Assembly (NCBI RefSeq): GCF_000426305.1
Contig: NZ_AUFC01000012.1
Location: forward strand, 1-64,000
Direction of reading: 5' to 3'
Origin: Anaerovorax odorimutans DSM 5092
GTDB lineage: Bacteria > Bacillota > Clostridia > Peptostreptococcales > Anaerovoracaceae
Length of the DNA: 64,000 nt
The translations under genes were made by a program, and so were the position numbers. Below the pieces are notes generated by a model. The model was not told the origin of the DNA. It ran no database searches and worked only from the letters and a program-made list of their open reading frames with translations. Shown piece after piece: positions 9,066 through 17,134 of this stretch. Within the stretch, counting starts at the first letter, position 1. The number at the start of each line of letters is the position of its first letter.

Positions 9066-9079
9066 TTAAAGGTGAAAAT

Positions 9080-9376
9080 ATGAAAATTAAGAGAAAAGTT
9101 TTTAAGAATTATAATATAAAAGATAAGGAAGAATATTTATTTTATAAAAAGTTGAAAAATGAAGAAAACCGTAAAGAGGTATATAATCAATTTGAGGAAG
9201 AAGTATGTAAGTATGATATAGAACATCTTGTCAGACTTCTTGATTATGCAAAGGAATTAGTCAGTGAAGCTGAAAGTATATATACTGAGATAGGAATAGA
9301 AATATTTTTTTTAATTAAGCAAGATAGGATAAAAAAATTTAAGAGTTTACAAAGATTAAAAAATGTAAAAAAATAA
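9080..9376 (+). CDS. hypothetical protein divergent from XRE regulator
   Basis: I do not recognise this 98-residue protein. It is very rich in Lys and Glu, probably all-helical, soluble, with a basic C-terminus. AAAGGTG precedes the ATG. Expression is probably controlled by the neighbouring XRE protein because two of three shared operators lie on its promoter. Small regulator plus small divergent gene is a common arrangement in mobile islands and toxin-antitoxin loci, but nothing in the sequence shows toxicity. Confidence 0.55.
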   Translation: MKIKRKVFKNYNIKDKEEYLFYKKLKNEENRKEVYNQFEEEVCKYDIEHLVRLLDYAKELVSEAESIYTEIGIEIFFLIKQDRIKKFKSLQRLKNVKK

Positions 9377-9575
9377 AAAGTCAAAATTTATTAATAAAAT
9401 ATATAATTCCTTTATTCTTTGTTTAAAATAACGGATAATTTATTAAATTTATCTTTATATAAGTGGTTTTACTTTTATTGACAATCTTATATTAGGTACT
9501 GTAAACTATTGATATTATAAAATTTTCGGTTACTTTCGGTTATTAAGAAATTGAGATAAATAGGGAGTGGAATTT

Positions 9576-10496
9576 ATGAAAATTGTTGTTCTAGACGGTT
9601 ATACAACAAATTCAGGTGACTTATCCTGGGATAAAATTAATAAATTAGGCGAATTAATTGTTTATGAAAGAACTTCTCCTCATGAAATTGTAGAGCGAGC
9701 AAAGGATGCTGAAGTAATTATACTCAATGCAGTTACACTTAATGTAGATGTTTTAAAGCAATTACCAAAACTAAAGCTGATTTCTATTTTGGCAACAGGA
9801 TATAATAATGTGGATCTTTTAGTGGCGAAAGCACAAGGGATAGCTGTATGCAATACTCCTACATATTCAACCGAGGCTGTATCTCAGCATACGATTGCAC
9901 TTTTGTTAGAAATTACAAATAACGTTGCCTTGCACAGTAATTCTGTTCATAATGGTGCTTGGCATAAATGTCCTGATGATTGCTTTTATATAAAACCTCT
10001 TACTCTTTTGGATGGAAAAACCATGGGGATTATTGGTTACGGAAATATTGGGAAAAGGGTTGGAAGAATTGCAGAAGCCCTTGGAATGAAAATCATACCT
10101 TATAGTAAAGATCCGGAGGCGGCAATTAGAGCGGATGTTATAAGTTTACATTGCCCTGTTACTCGTGAAAATCAGCGATTCGTTAATTCAGAGTTTATTT
10201 CAAAAATGAAAGATGGTGTAATTTTTTTGAATACTGCTCGGGGAGAGCTGGTTGACGAATTAGCTCTGTTTAATGCTTTAAAATCAGGAAAAATTGCAGC
10301 TGCAGGCGTAGACGTTTTAAGGACTGAACCTCCAAAAGCAGATGTGAATTGTACTCTTATGGAAGCTCCAAATTGTTTTATCACACCTCATCATGCATGG
10401 ATGCCTATTGAAACAAGGCAATTACTCCTTAACATTGCATATGAGAATATTAAAAGTTTTATAAATGGAGATACGTTAAATCGTGTTGATTTATAG
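9576..10496 (+). CDS. D-2-hydroxyacid (glycerate-type) dehydrogenase
   Basis: An NAD(P)-dependent D-isomer-specific 2-hydroxyacid dehydrogenase, closest in pattern to hydroxypyruvate reductase/glycerate dehydrogenase (N-terminus KIVVLDGYTTNSGDLSW). The nucleotide motif is GIIGYGNIGKRVG; the catalytic Arg is in TARGELVD, the Glu in LRTEPP, and the His in TPHHAW. At 306 residues it is slightly short; the stretch after the second beta strand of the Rossmann fold (IIPYSKDPEAAIRADVISLH) lacks about a dozen residues seen in most relatives. I start it at the ATG at 9576, because AGGGAGTGG sits at ideal distance, rather than at the in-frame GTG at 9567. It is monocistronic. Confidence 0.88.
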   Translation: MKIVVLDGYTTNSGDLSWDKINKLGELIVYERTSPHEIVERAKDAEVIILNAVTLNVDVLKQLPKLKLISILATGYNNVDLLVAKAQGIAVCNTPTYSTEAVSQHTIALLLEITNNVALHSNSVHNGAWHKCPDDCFYIKPLTLLDGKTMGIIGYGNIGKRVGRIAEALGMKIIPYSKDPEAAIRADVISLHCPVTRENQRFVNSEFISKMKDGVIFLNTARGELVDELALFNALKSGKIAAAGVDVLRTEPPKADVNCTLMEAPNCFITPHHAWMPIETRQLLLNIAYENIKSFINGDTLNRVDL

Positions 10497-10763
10497 TTAA
10501 CAATAGGCAAGATTTTTTTATTTTATTTTTATTAAACTTTTTTATTAGATATAAGTTTTTGTTTCTTATGAGTATCTATAAAATAAAGTGAAGAAATTGA
10601 ATAATTCCTCAAGTATTGAAAAATTTAATGATTTTACCCTAATTTGTCCTAAATTAAATAATTGTCAATGCCTAGCTCTAGAGATCCTTAAGACTAGGTT
10701 GAAACAAAATTTAAAGCCTTAAAAACTTGTATAATTAAAGTGCATTGGAAAGGAAAAAAGCAT

Positions 10764-12491
10764 ATGCAATACCAATATACCCCATACATATGGTCTTTGA
10801 TTGCCTCAGCTTTTGTCACATTGTTACTTGGAATATATGCGTTTACGAGACGAAAAAATGCGAAAGGTGCCATGGGTTTTATGCTTAGTATGATTACATT
10901 GACTTTATGGTCGTGTACTAATGCACTTGAGATGTCAGCTGTGGACTTAACAACAAAGCTTTTCTGGTCAAATATGCAGTATTTTGCCTACTGTTATTCA
11001 CCTGTAACCCTTCTTGCTTTATGTATGGAATTTACAGGGTATGACAGGTGGATCAAAAATAAAAAAATTTTATTTATTGCAGTGGTTCCTACAATTATTA
11101 TTTTTCTTGTATGGACTAATGGTCTGCATGGTTTAATGAGGTATGATATACATATGGATTACAGTGGTCTATTTCCGACTATGGGGAAAAAATATGGCTA
11201 TGCCTTTTATGTTCATGCCATTTATTCTCATGTTTTAAATTTACTTGCATGGGTTTTACTTATTAAGGCTGTTTTTTTGAATAATACTGTCTATAGGAAA
11301 CAAGCTGCTGCACTTTTTTGGGGATTAAGTTTAATTATAGTGCCTAATATGATGTATATATTAGGCTTTGGTCTCTCATTTGATTTGACGCCAGTGTTCT
11401 TTGGTCCGTCTGGAATGATTGCAGCATGGGGCATTTTTAGGTACAAGCTGTTTGAAGTAATACCTGTAGCTCGTGCGACTGTAATTGAGACTATGGATGC
11501 AGGCGTTATGGTATTAGATTTGCAAAATCGAATATTGGATATTAATCCTGCTTTAGAAAGAATTGTTGGGTATACTGCTTCAGCAGCTTGTACAAAGTTG
11601 GTAGGAGAAGTATGTCATAGAATTCCTGAGATTGCAAGAGCTTGTGTTGATAGAGCCACTACTCATGGAGAATTTTCAATAAATATTAATGGAGAAGCAA
11701 AGACTTATGAGATACTACTCTCTCCTCTTACAGATAAAAAGAATATATTCATAGGCAGGCTAGCAGTAATTTATGACATAACTGAAAAAAAGCTGGAGCA
11801 ACAAGAATATTTGAAACAGCAGCAAAAACTTGCTGCTACTGAGGAACGGGAACGGCTTGCCCGGGATATGCATGATAATTTGGGACAAGTATTGGGTTTT
11901 ATTAATCTTCAGGCACAAGGGATCAGGCAAGAGCTAACGAAAGCAGATGTAAATATTGTGACGTCTAAATTGGATAAACTGGTTACTGTAACACAATCAG
12001 CACATGAGGAGATAAGAGAATATATTCGCAAAACCCGTAATACAGAATTTATGAAAACTGATTTTATCGAGGTATTAAAAAAGGATATATTGAATTTTGA
12101 GAGGCAATGGGGGATTAGGGCAAAACAGGATTTTCACGGAGGACTTATAGGAGAAAAAATAAAAACAAATATACAAGTTAATATCCTTAATATTGTTAAA
12201 GAGGCTTTAAACAATATAGGTAAGCATGCTAAAGCAAAAAATGTATGCATTTCTCTTTTGTTTTCACAGGGTCAGCTAAGTATTATAATAGAGGATGATG
12301 GAGAAGGATTTATTGTTGGTTCGTATCAGAATAACAAAGATGAGAACAAGTTCGGGTTAAATATCATGAGGGAGCGGGCAGCTGAAATAGGGGCTCAAAT
12401 CTCTATAGAATCAATGATAGGAATGGGAAGCAGAGTAACCTTATGTTTTCAAGTTAGGAGGAGTATAAATGAAATTAATGCTGGTAGATGA
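10764..12491 (+). CDS. 7TM-PAS sensor histidine kinase (NarX/DegS type)
   Basis: Membrane sensor kinase of a two-component system. Residues ~1-225 carry about seven hydrophobic helices (histidine-kinase 7TM N-terminal domain), followed by a PAS domain (~235-345), a HisKA_3 dimerisation domain with the phospho-acceptor in RDMHDNLGQVLGF, and an HATPase (N box EALNNIGKHAKAK, G boxes DDGEGF and FGLNIMRERA). ATG at 10764 with GGAAAGGA upstream is preferred over the in-frame GTG at 10740. The response regulator gene overlaps its 3' end by 23 bases. The pair lies immediately upstream of a RiPP locus, so it probably senses a signal that switches peptide production. The ligand cannot be read from the sequence. 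Confidence 0.87.
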   Translation: MQYQYTPYIWSLIASAFVTLLLGIYAFTRRKNAKGAMGFMLSMITLTLWSCTNALEMSAVDLTTKLFWSNMQYFAYCYSPVTLLALCMEFTGYDRWIKNKKILFIAVVPTIIIFLVWTNGLHGLMRYDIHMDYSGLFPTMGKKYGYAFYVHAIYSHVLNLLAWVLLIKAVFLNNTVYRKQAAALFWGLSLIIVPNMMYILGFGLSFDLTPVFFGPSGMIAAWGIFRYKLFEVIPVARATVIETMDAGVMVLDLQNRILDINPALERIVGYTASAACTKLVGEVCHRIPEIARACVDRATTHGEFSININGEAKTYEILLSPLTDKKNIFIGRLAVIYDITEKKLEQQEYLKQQQKLAATEERERLARDMHDNLGQVLGFINLQAQGIRQELTKADVNIVTSKLDKLVTVTQSAHEEIREYIRKTRNTEFMKTDFIEVLKKDILNFERQWGIRAKQDFHGGLIGEKIKTNIQVNILNIVKEALNNIGKHAKAKNVCISLLFSQGQLSIIIEDDGEGFIVGSYQNNKDENKFGLNIMRERAAEIGAQISIESMIGMGSRVTLCFQVRRSINEINAGR

Positions 12492-13143
12492 TCATCCTTT
12501 ATTTTTGGAAGGGCTCCAATATCTTCTTGAAACCTATGGGATAAAAGTTTTGGGGGTAGTCAATAACGGCAGGGATGTACTTGCCAAAGCAAGGATTTTA
12601 AAGCCCGACATTATTCTAATGGACATAAAAATGCCTGGATATAGCGGAATAGATGCTTTGAAGCTGATTAAGGCTGAGATGCCGGATATTAAAATCGTAA
12701 TGCTTACTGCATCTGAGGAAGATGAAGATCTTTTTGATGCAATCAAATGTGGAGCATCAGGATATTTAATAAAAAATACCAACGCTAAAGTACTTGTGAA
12801 TATGCTGTATGATCTGGAGAAGGGGGAAGTCCCGCTTTCTCCGGGTCTTGCAGCCAGACTGTTAAGAGAATTCAGGCATAATGGATTATCTGATGAGTTC
12901 CCTCGAAATTTATCAAGAAATCATAAAAATGAGCAATTGACTGGAAGACAAATAGAGGTATTGGAGATGGTAGCGAAAGGGAGTACTTATAAAGAAGTAG
13001 GAGATTCTTTGGGACTTACCGAAAGAACGGTAAAGTATCATATGGGAAGAATCATAGAACTATTGCATTTGGAAAACCGAGCACAGGTGATTGCCTATGC
13101 AGCTCAAATAGGGCTTATAGAGGATAAGGGAACTGGTTGCTAA
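12469..13143 (+). CDS. NarL/LuxR-family response regulator
   Basis: Receiver domain (DDHPLF acidic pocket, phospho-acceptor Asp in DIILMDIKMP, switch Thr in MLTAS, Lys in LIKNT) followed by a LuxR-type helix-turn-helix (LTGRQIEVLEMVAKGSTYKEVGDSLGLTERTVKYH). GGAGGAG precedes the ATG, which lies inside the kinase gene, so translation is coupled. The likely target is the RiPP promoter about 90 bases downstream of the stop, where TGTAC-N4-GTACA adjoins the -35 box. That link is inference. Confidence 0.9.
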   Translation: MKLMLVDDHPLFLEGLQYLLETYGIKVLGVVNNGRDVLAKARILKPDIILMDIKMPGYSGIDALKLIKAEMPDIKIVMLTASEEDEDLFDAIKCGASGYLIKNTNAKVLVNMLYDLEKGEVPLSPGLAARLLREFRHNGLSDEFPRNLSRNHKNEQLTGRQIEVLEMVAKGSTYKEVGDSLGLTERTVKYHMGRIIELLHLENRAQVIAYAAQIGLIEDKGTGC

Positions 13144-13174
13144 GAATTAAAGCTTATTATGTTAACTGTTAGAT

Positions 13175-13213
13175 AGTACAGTCTATGTTTTAAAGACTGT
13201 ACTTTTTATTTTT
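13175..13213 (+). terminator. terminator of the two-component operon
   Basis: AGTACAGTCT (13175-13184) and AGACTGTACT (13194-13203) form a perfect 10-bp stem with a 9-base loop, followed by a T-rich run. Confidence 0.85.
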
Positions 13214-13220
13214 TTTGGAC

Positions 13221-13263
13221 TGTACTCAGGTACATTGTAAGAAAATAATGAAAACGATATAAT
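13221..13263 (+). promoter_or_regulatory. RiPP operon promoter with upstream inverted repeat
   Basis: TTGTAA (13235-13240), 17-base spacer, TATAAT (13258-13263). Directly upstream is the perfect inverted repeat TGTAC-tcag-GTACA (13221-13234), a good position for an activator of the NarL family. Confidence 0.65.
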
Positions 13264-13304
13264 AACATCTGTTAACGATAATTTAAAGAAGAAGGTATGA
13301 TACC

Positions 13305-14657
13305 ATGATGTTTTTGCATGAAGAGATTTATCTATTAGAATATGAAAAATCTTCAAATAAAAAGCTTTTTTATGCACCTATTCGAGGATATGCAGAACTA
13401 ATTGATCAACAAGATGCAGAAGTGATTGAACAGGGTAATATCTTTTCAATGGAAGATTTAGATAAAAACGATAATGTAAGAAAATTGATTCAAGGTCTTA
13501 GGAAGATACCTTTAAAAGACTTAGATATTATGCAAAAAGGTTTTCCCATCTTGAATATTGATTTTTCAAATGGCTGTAATATGAAATGTATTTATTGTTA
13601 TGCAGATCGTGGAGAGGGTAGTATTAAGTACCAGAAAAAAGAAAATATTGATTTGATTATATCTGCATATTTTAATTATTTACAGCAACAGGCAAATTTT
13701 CTAGAAAATGAGGTTTGCTATATTACGTTTTCAAATAATGCGGAACCTACTTTTTCACCCGATTTACTAATATATACAGTGGAAAAAATTAGGGAAACGG
13801 CTTTAAGATATGGCTTGAAACCACTTTTCTCAATGCCCACAAATGGTGCATTTGTCAGTGATATAAGAAGTTTTATCATAAAAAATTTTGATCGTATTTC
13901 ACTTTCCTTTGATGGGTTAGAATCTATACAAAACGAACATCGTCCTTTTTCTGATGGGAGCCCTTCATATGAAATTGTATACCAAAACGCGAAAGTACTG
14001 TATAACAGTGGTATAAAGATAGGGTTTAATGTAGTTGTAACTGCAAAAAATTTAAATAGCTTGAAAAATACCGTAGATTATTTTCACCAAAATTTTTCCG
14101 GAACAGAAATATCCTTTAGCCCGGTTAATTTAGCAGGAAGAGCATTAAAAGAACAAAGGAATTTAATGATAGATCATTCATTGTTTCAAAGCAGGCTGAT
14201 AGAAGCGATAGACTATGCAAAAGAAACGTCTATTAAAATTCTTGATAAAGATATGCAGAATTATCATATACCTAGAAGACACTACTGCACGTCCACAGCC
14301 AGACCTAATTGGAATGTAAATTTAAAGGGAGAAATCTTTGCTTGTATGGAATCCAAAATCGAGGCAATGAAAATAGGTGAAATTAACTTTAATACCCATG
14401 AATTAAGACTTTGTTACGATAATATTCAGGCTTTAAAAGCATATTCCGTAGCCCAAAACGGTAAGTGTATTAATTGTTTTGCAAAATACCTTTGTGCAGG
14501 AGGCTGCAAGGTAAGAAATGAAAAGACATCCAAAAACTGCAATGATATTCGCTTAAAATGTTTGCACTTGATTAATCAAGTTTATGAAGAAGAACAGTGG
14601 TTTAGTAAAGGGCAGACTTTATTTAAAATTGAACGCGGAAGAGGCGTAAGGAGGTGA
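13305..14657 (+). CDS. radical SAM/SPASM maturase for a Nif11-type peptide
   Basis: Predicted to modify the precursor peptide encoded directly downstream. The radical SAM cluster motif is C91-x3-C95-x2-C98 (CNMKCIYCYA). The C-terminal SPASM region has eight cysteines (C328, C347, C388, C391, C397, C401, C412, C419), enough for auxiliary iron-sulfur clusters. The usual GGEP stretch is NAEP here. Residues 1-80 look like a peptide-recognition (RRE-type) region. SPASM peptide maturases often form thioether or carbon-carbon crosslinks; the product here is unknown. The gene is four bases from the precursor gene, with the precursor's ribosome binding site in its own 3' end, and is the first gene of the operon. 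Confidence 0.9.
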   Translation: MMFLHEEIYLLEYEKSSNKKLFYAPIRGYAELIDQQDAEVIEQGNIFSMEDLDKNDNVRKLIQGLRKIPLKDLDIMQKGFPILNIDFSNGCNMKCIYCYADRGEGSIKYQKKENIDLIISAYFNYLQQQANFLENEVCYITFSNNAEPTFSPDLLIYTVEKIRETALRYGLKPLFSMPTNGAFVSDIRSFIIKNFDRISLSFDGLESIQNEHRPFSDGSPSYEIVYQNAKVLYNSGIKIGFNVVVTAKNLNSLKNTVDYFHQNFSGTEISFSPVNLAGRALKEQRNLMIDHSLFQSRLIEAIDYAKETSIKILDKDMQNYHIPRRHYCTSTARPNWNVNLKGEIFACMESKIEAMKIGEINFNTHELRLCYDNIQALKAYSVAQNGKCINCFAKYLCAGGCKVRNEKTSKNCNDIRLKCLHLINQVYEEEQWFSKGQTLFKIERGRGVRR

Positions 14658-14661
14658 TAAA

Positions 14662-14886
14662 ATGAGCGATTCTATTAAAAAATTAATTAAAAAACTTCAA
14701 AATGATCAAGAAATGGCTAATAAATTTAAGGCATGCAAGAGTACTGCAGAGCAAGCAAAGTTAGCAAATGATCTGGGATTCCAGGTTACTGCTGCAGAAT
14801 TTGAAAAGCTGAATCAAAACTTATCAGATGAGCAGCTGGATCAAGTGGCAGGCGGATCATGTTTTCTAAACATTGCAATCGGTTAA
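14662..14886 (+). CDS. Nif11-like leader RiPP precursor
   Basis: A 74-residue precursor peptide. Residues 1-65 match the Nif11-like leader pattern (helical, AEQAKLANDLGF, LSDEQLDQVAGG) ending in a double-glycine cleavage site at Gly64-Gly65. The predicted core is only nine residues, SCFLNIAIG (66-74), with a single cysteine (Cys67). A second cysteine, Cys25, lies in the leader. AAGGAGGTG precedes the ATG. The C39 peptidase of the exporter at 18105 should cut after the double glycine. The single core cysteine allows one thioether at most; the Ile, Leu and Asn residues are possible epimerisation targets of the second radical SAM enzyme. Activity as bacteriocin or signal is not shown. Confidence 0.9.
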   Translation: MSDSIKKLIKKLQNDQEMANKFKACKSTAEQAKLANDLGFQVTAAEFEKLNQNLSDEQLDQVAGGSCFLNIAIG

Positions 14887-14918
14887 AGAATGAGCACACA
14901 TTTGTGTGCTTATTCTTT
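14885..14918 (+). terminator. stem-loop behind the precursor gene
   Basis: A nearly perfect 15-16 bp stem (AAAGAATGAGCACACA at 14885-14900 with TGTGTGCTTATTCTTT at 14903-14918) begins at the precursor stop codon. No T run follows, so it probably acts as a partial terminator or 3' stabiliser that raises precursor mRNA over the downstream enzymes. Confidence 0.7.
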
Positions 14919-14977
14919 AGCGCGGTTATATGAAAAAAATCGTAATCATAAAAGTTATTAATATCTAGGAGGAAAGG

Positions 14978-15928
14978 ATGAAATTAATTTTTGTTTATAC
15001 CTTAAAATGTAATGCAGAATGTCAAATATGCTGTTTCAATTGCGGTCCTGATAAAAATGAAAAAATGGATTATGAGATGGTATCAGATTGCATTAAACAG
15101 GCTGCTAAAACTAAAGCATTTGAAGAAATCAGTTTTACTGGTGGGGAAGCACTTCTTTATAAAGATGAAGTGGAAGATTTAATTGAGCTTAGCAGCAGAT
15201 ATCATTTTAAAACACTTTTAACAACAAATGCATTTTGGGCAGAAAGTATTGATAGTGCATATGAAATGCTATATGAACTTAAAAAAAAGGGATTATCCAT
15301 ATTAAGTGTAAGTGCAGATGAATTTCATCAATCTTTTATTCCAAACAAATATATTGAAAACTTAATAAAAGCCAATGATAAAATAAAAATTCCTATTTTT
15401 TTTCAAAGCTTGATTACGAAAAAAACAGCTCAGGAACATCCATTAGCTATAAAATATCCTCAATATACCTGGCGTAAAGGATTATGCCAGCCAGTAGGGA
15501 GAGCTGCAGAAACAATGCCTTGGGATGATTATATATATGATGATTATGATGGAAAATGTATCTATGCAAATACTATAACAATCATGCCCGATGGAGCATG
15601 CTATCCATGCTGTAGCCAGGGATTGAGAATGGATAATTTAAAAATTGGGTCGGTATGTAAGCAAACACTGGAAGAAATAATTAAGGAAAAAGAGCAGCAT
15701 AAGTTTACTAAAGTAATGGTTTACAGAGGACCTGAATGGCTGAAAAAAATGGGAGAGAGCCAGGGATATAAGCTTTCAGATCCTAAAAGCAGCTATGTTT
15801 CACTTTGCCATCTATGCCATGAAATAAGCAAAGATCAAGTCTATCTTGAAAAAATGAAGGATATCATTTCAGAAACAGCTTATCAGATCAGCTATTCACA
15901 ATTACTGAAAATAAAGGAAGGACAGTGA
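14978..15928 (+). CDS. YydG-like radical SAM enzyme (candidate peptide epimerase)
   Basis: A second radical SAM enzyme in the same RiPP operon. Cluster motif C11-x3-C15-x2-C18 with extra C19 and C22; ISFTGGEALL matches the SAM-binding GGE motif. Further cysteines at 194, 208, 211, 212, 277 and 280 (YPCCSQ, SLCHLCHEI) could bind a second cluster. The layout CCFNCGP ... ISFTGGE ... YPCCS ... C-x2-C recalls YydG, the radical SAM epimerase that makes D-Val and D-Ile in the B. subtilis YydF peptide. I recognise this pattern from memory and could not align it, so epimerase activity is inference. AGGAGG precedes the ATG. Confidence 0.78.
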   Translation: MKLIFVYTLKCNAECQICCFNCGPDKNEKMDYEMVSDCIKQAAKTKAFEEISFTGGEALLYKDEVEDLIELSSRYHFKTLLTTNAFWAESIDSAYEMLYELKKKGLSILSVSADEFHQSFIPNKYIENLIKANDKIKIPIFFQSLITKKTAQEHPLAIKYPQYTWRKGLCQPVGRAAETMPWDDYIYDDYDGKCIYANTITIMPDGACYPCCSQGLRMDNLKIGSVCKQTLEEIIKEKEQHKFTKVMVYRGPEWLKKMGESQGYKLSDPKSSYVSLCHLCHEISKDQVYLEKMKDIISETAYQISYSQLLKIKEGQ

Positions 15929-15932
15929 GGTT

Positions 15933-17054
15933 ATGCGAAAAAAAATGACAATGTACCGTATAATCATTTTTTGTATGCTTATTTGCCTTTTATTAACAGG
16001 CTGTTCAAAATCAAAAAAAAATAATGAAATAATTATAGGAGTAGCATGGCCGTTTGATACAAGTAACAATTTATTCAGTGAAGGGATAGAACTTGCCACT
16101 AAGGAGATTAATAACAGTGGAGGTATTAACGGTAAAAAACTTAAACTTATTAAAAAGGATGATGGAGCTGAAGTCACAAAAGGTATGTCAATAGCCCAGT
16201 CTTTTGCAGAAAATAAAGATATTCAGGCAGTGATTGGTCACGATAATTCTTTTATATCGGTTCCTGCTTCTGCCATTTATGAGAATGCAGGGCTAGTCAT
16301 GCTGTCTCCGGCATCTACAGCACCAGATCTTACCCAAAATGGATATAAGCATATTTTTCGAGATATACCAAGTGATGATGAAATAGCAAAACAACTAGCG
16401 GTTTACCTTGCCAAAGAGGGACATCGGCGGATGGTTATTTATTATTCTGATGATTCTTATGGCTATGGTTTGGCCGATTCATTCGAGGATCAAGCAAATA
16501 TACAAGGGATAACGATTGTAGATAGATTTAACTGCTATACAGGTTTAGAAGATTTAAGGCGCTTAAATGAAAGATGGCAAGCTTATGGTGCAGACGGGAT
16601 TTTTATAGCTAATACGCTGTCAGAAGGAGGGCGGTTTATTTATGATGCCGGTCAAGTAGGAATTAAGGGACCTTTTGTAGCCGGAAATTCGTTGGACTCT
16701 CCTTTGCTTTTAGAGATTGGGGGCAAGGCAGCAGATGGTACTATTATAGGTTCAGTATTTAATCCTAATATAAATCGTCCGGAAGTGAAAAAGTTTATAA
16801 TAGACTTTTCAAAAAAATACAAGAAGATGCCGGATTCCTACGCTGCTTTGGGATATGATGCAGTAAAAATGATAGCTGCTGCTATTAAAAATTCTGATTT
16901 GGATAATCGCTCTACAATTGCAAACGAATTGATCAATTTAGGTAACTGGTCTGGTGTAGCAGGCATCCATAAATTCGATGAACAAGGAAATGATATTGGA
17001 GATTTAGTAGTGATTAAAAAATTACAAGATGGAGAATTCAAATATATAAAGTAG
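15933..17054 (+). CDS. LivK-like substrate-binding lipoprotein
   Basis: A periplasmic-binding-fold protein of the branched-chain amino acid receptor type (Peripla_BP_6). The signal peptide ends in a lipobox LLTGC, so Cys24 is the lipid anchor on the outer face of the membrane. Typical family stretches are ATKEINNSGGINGKKLKLI and GYDAVKMIAAAI. It starts four bases after the second radical SAM gene and is cotranscribed with the RiPP genes. There is no Liv permease here. In this setting it may sense or bind the peptide or a small ligand, for example as an immunity or signalling lipoprotein. That role is inference; the family assignment is firm. Confidence 0.85.
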   Translation: MRKKMTMYRIIIFCMLICLLLTGCSKSKKNNEIIIGVAWPFDTSNNLFSEGIELATKEINNSGGINGKKLKLIKKDDGAEVTKGMSIAQSFAENKDIQAVIGHDNSFISVPASAIYENAGLVMLSPASTAPDLTQNGYKHIFRDIPSDDEIAKQLAVYLAKEGHRRMVIYYSDDSYGYGLADSFEDQANIQGITIVDRFNCYTGLEDLRRLNERWQAYGADGIFIANTLSEGGRFIYDAGQVGIKGPFVAGNSLDSPLLLEIGGKAADGTIIGSVFNPNINRPEVKKFIIDFSKKYKKMPDSYAALGYDAVKMIAAAIKNSDLDNRSTIANELINLGNWSGVAGIHKFDEQGNDIGDLVVIKKLQDGEFKYIK

Positions 17055-17134
17055 TTTCTAATTGCCAATTAAAGAATTTATGAATTTATAAAAATTAAGT
17101 TTTTATAATATCTGTAAAATGGAGGTGCGAAAAG

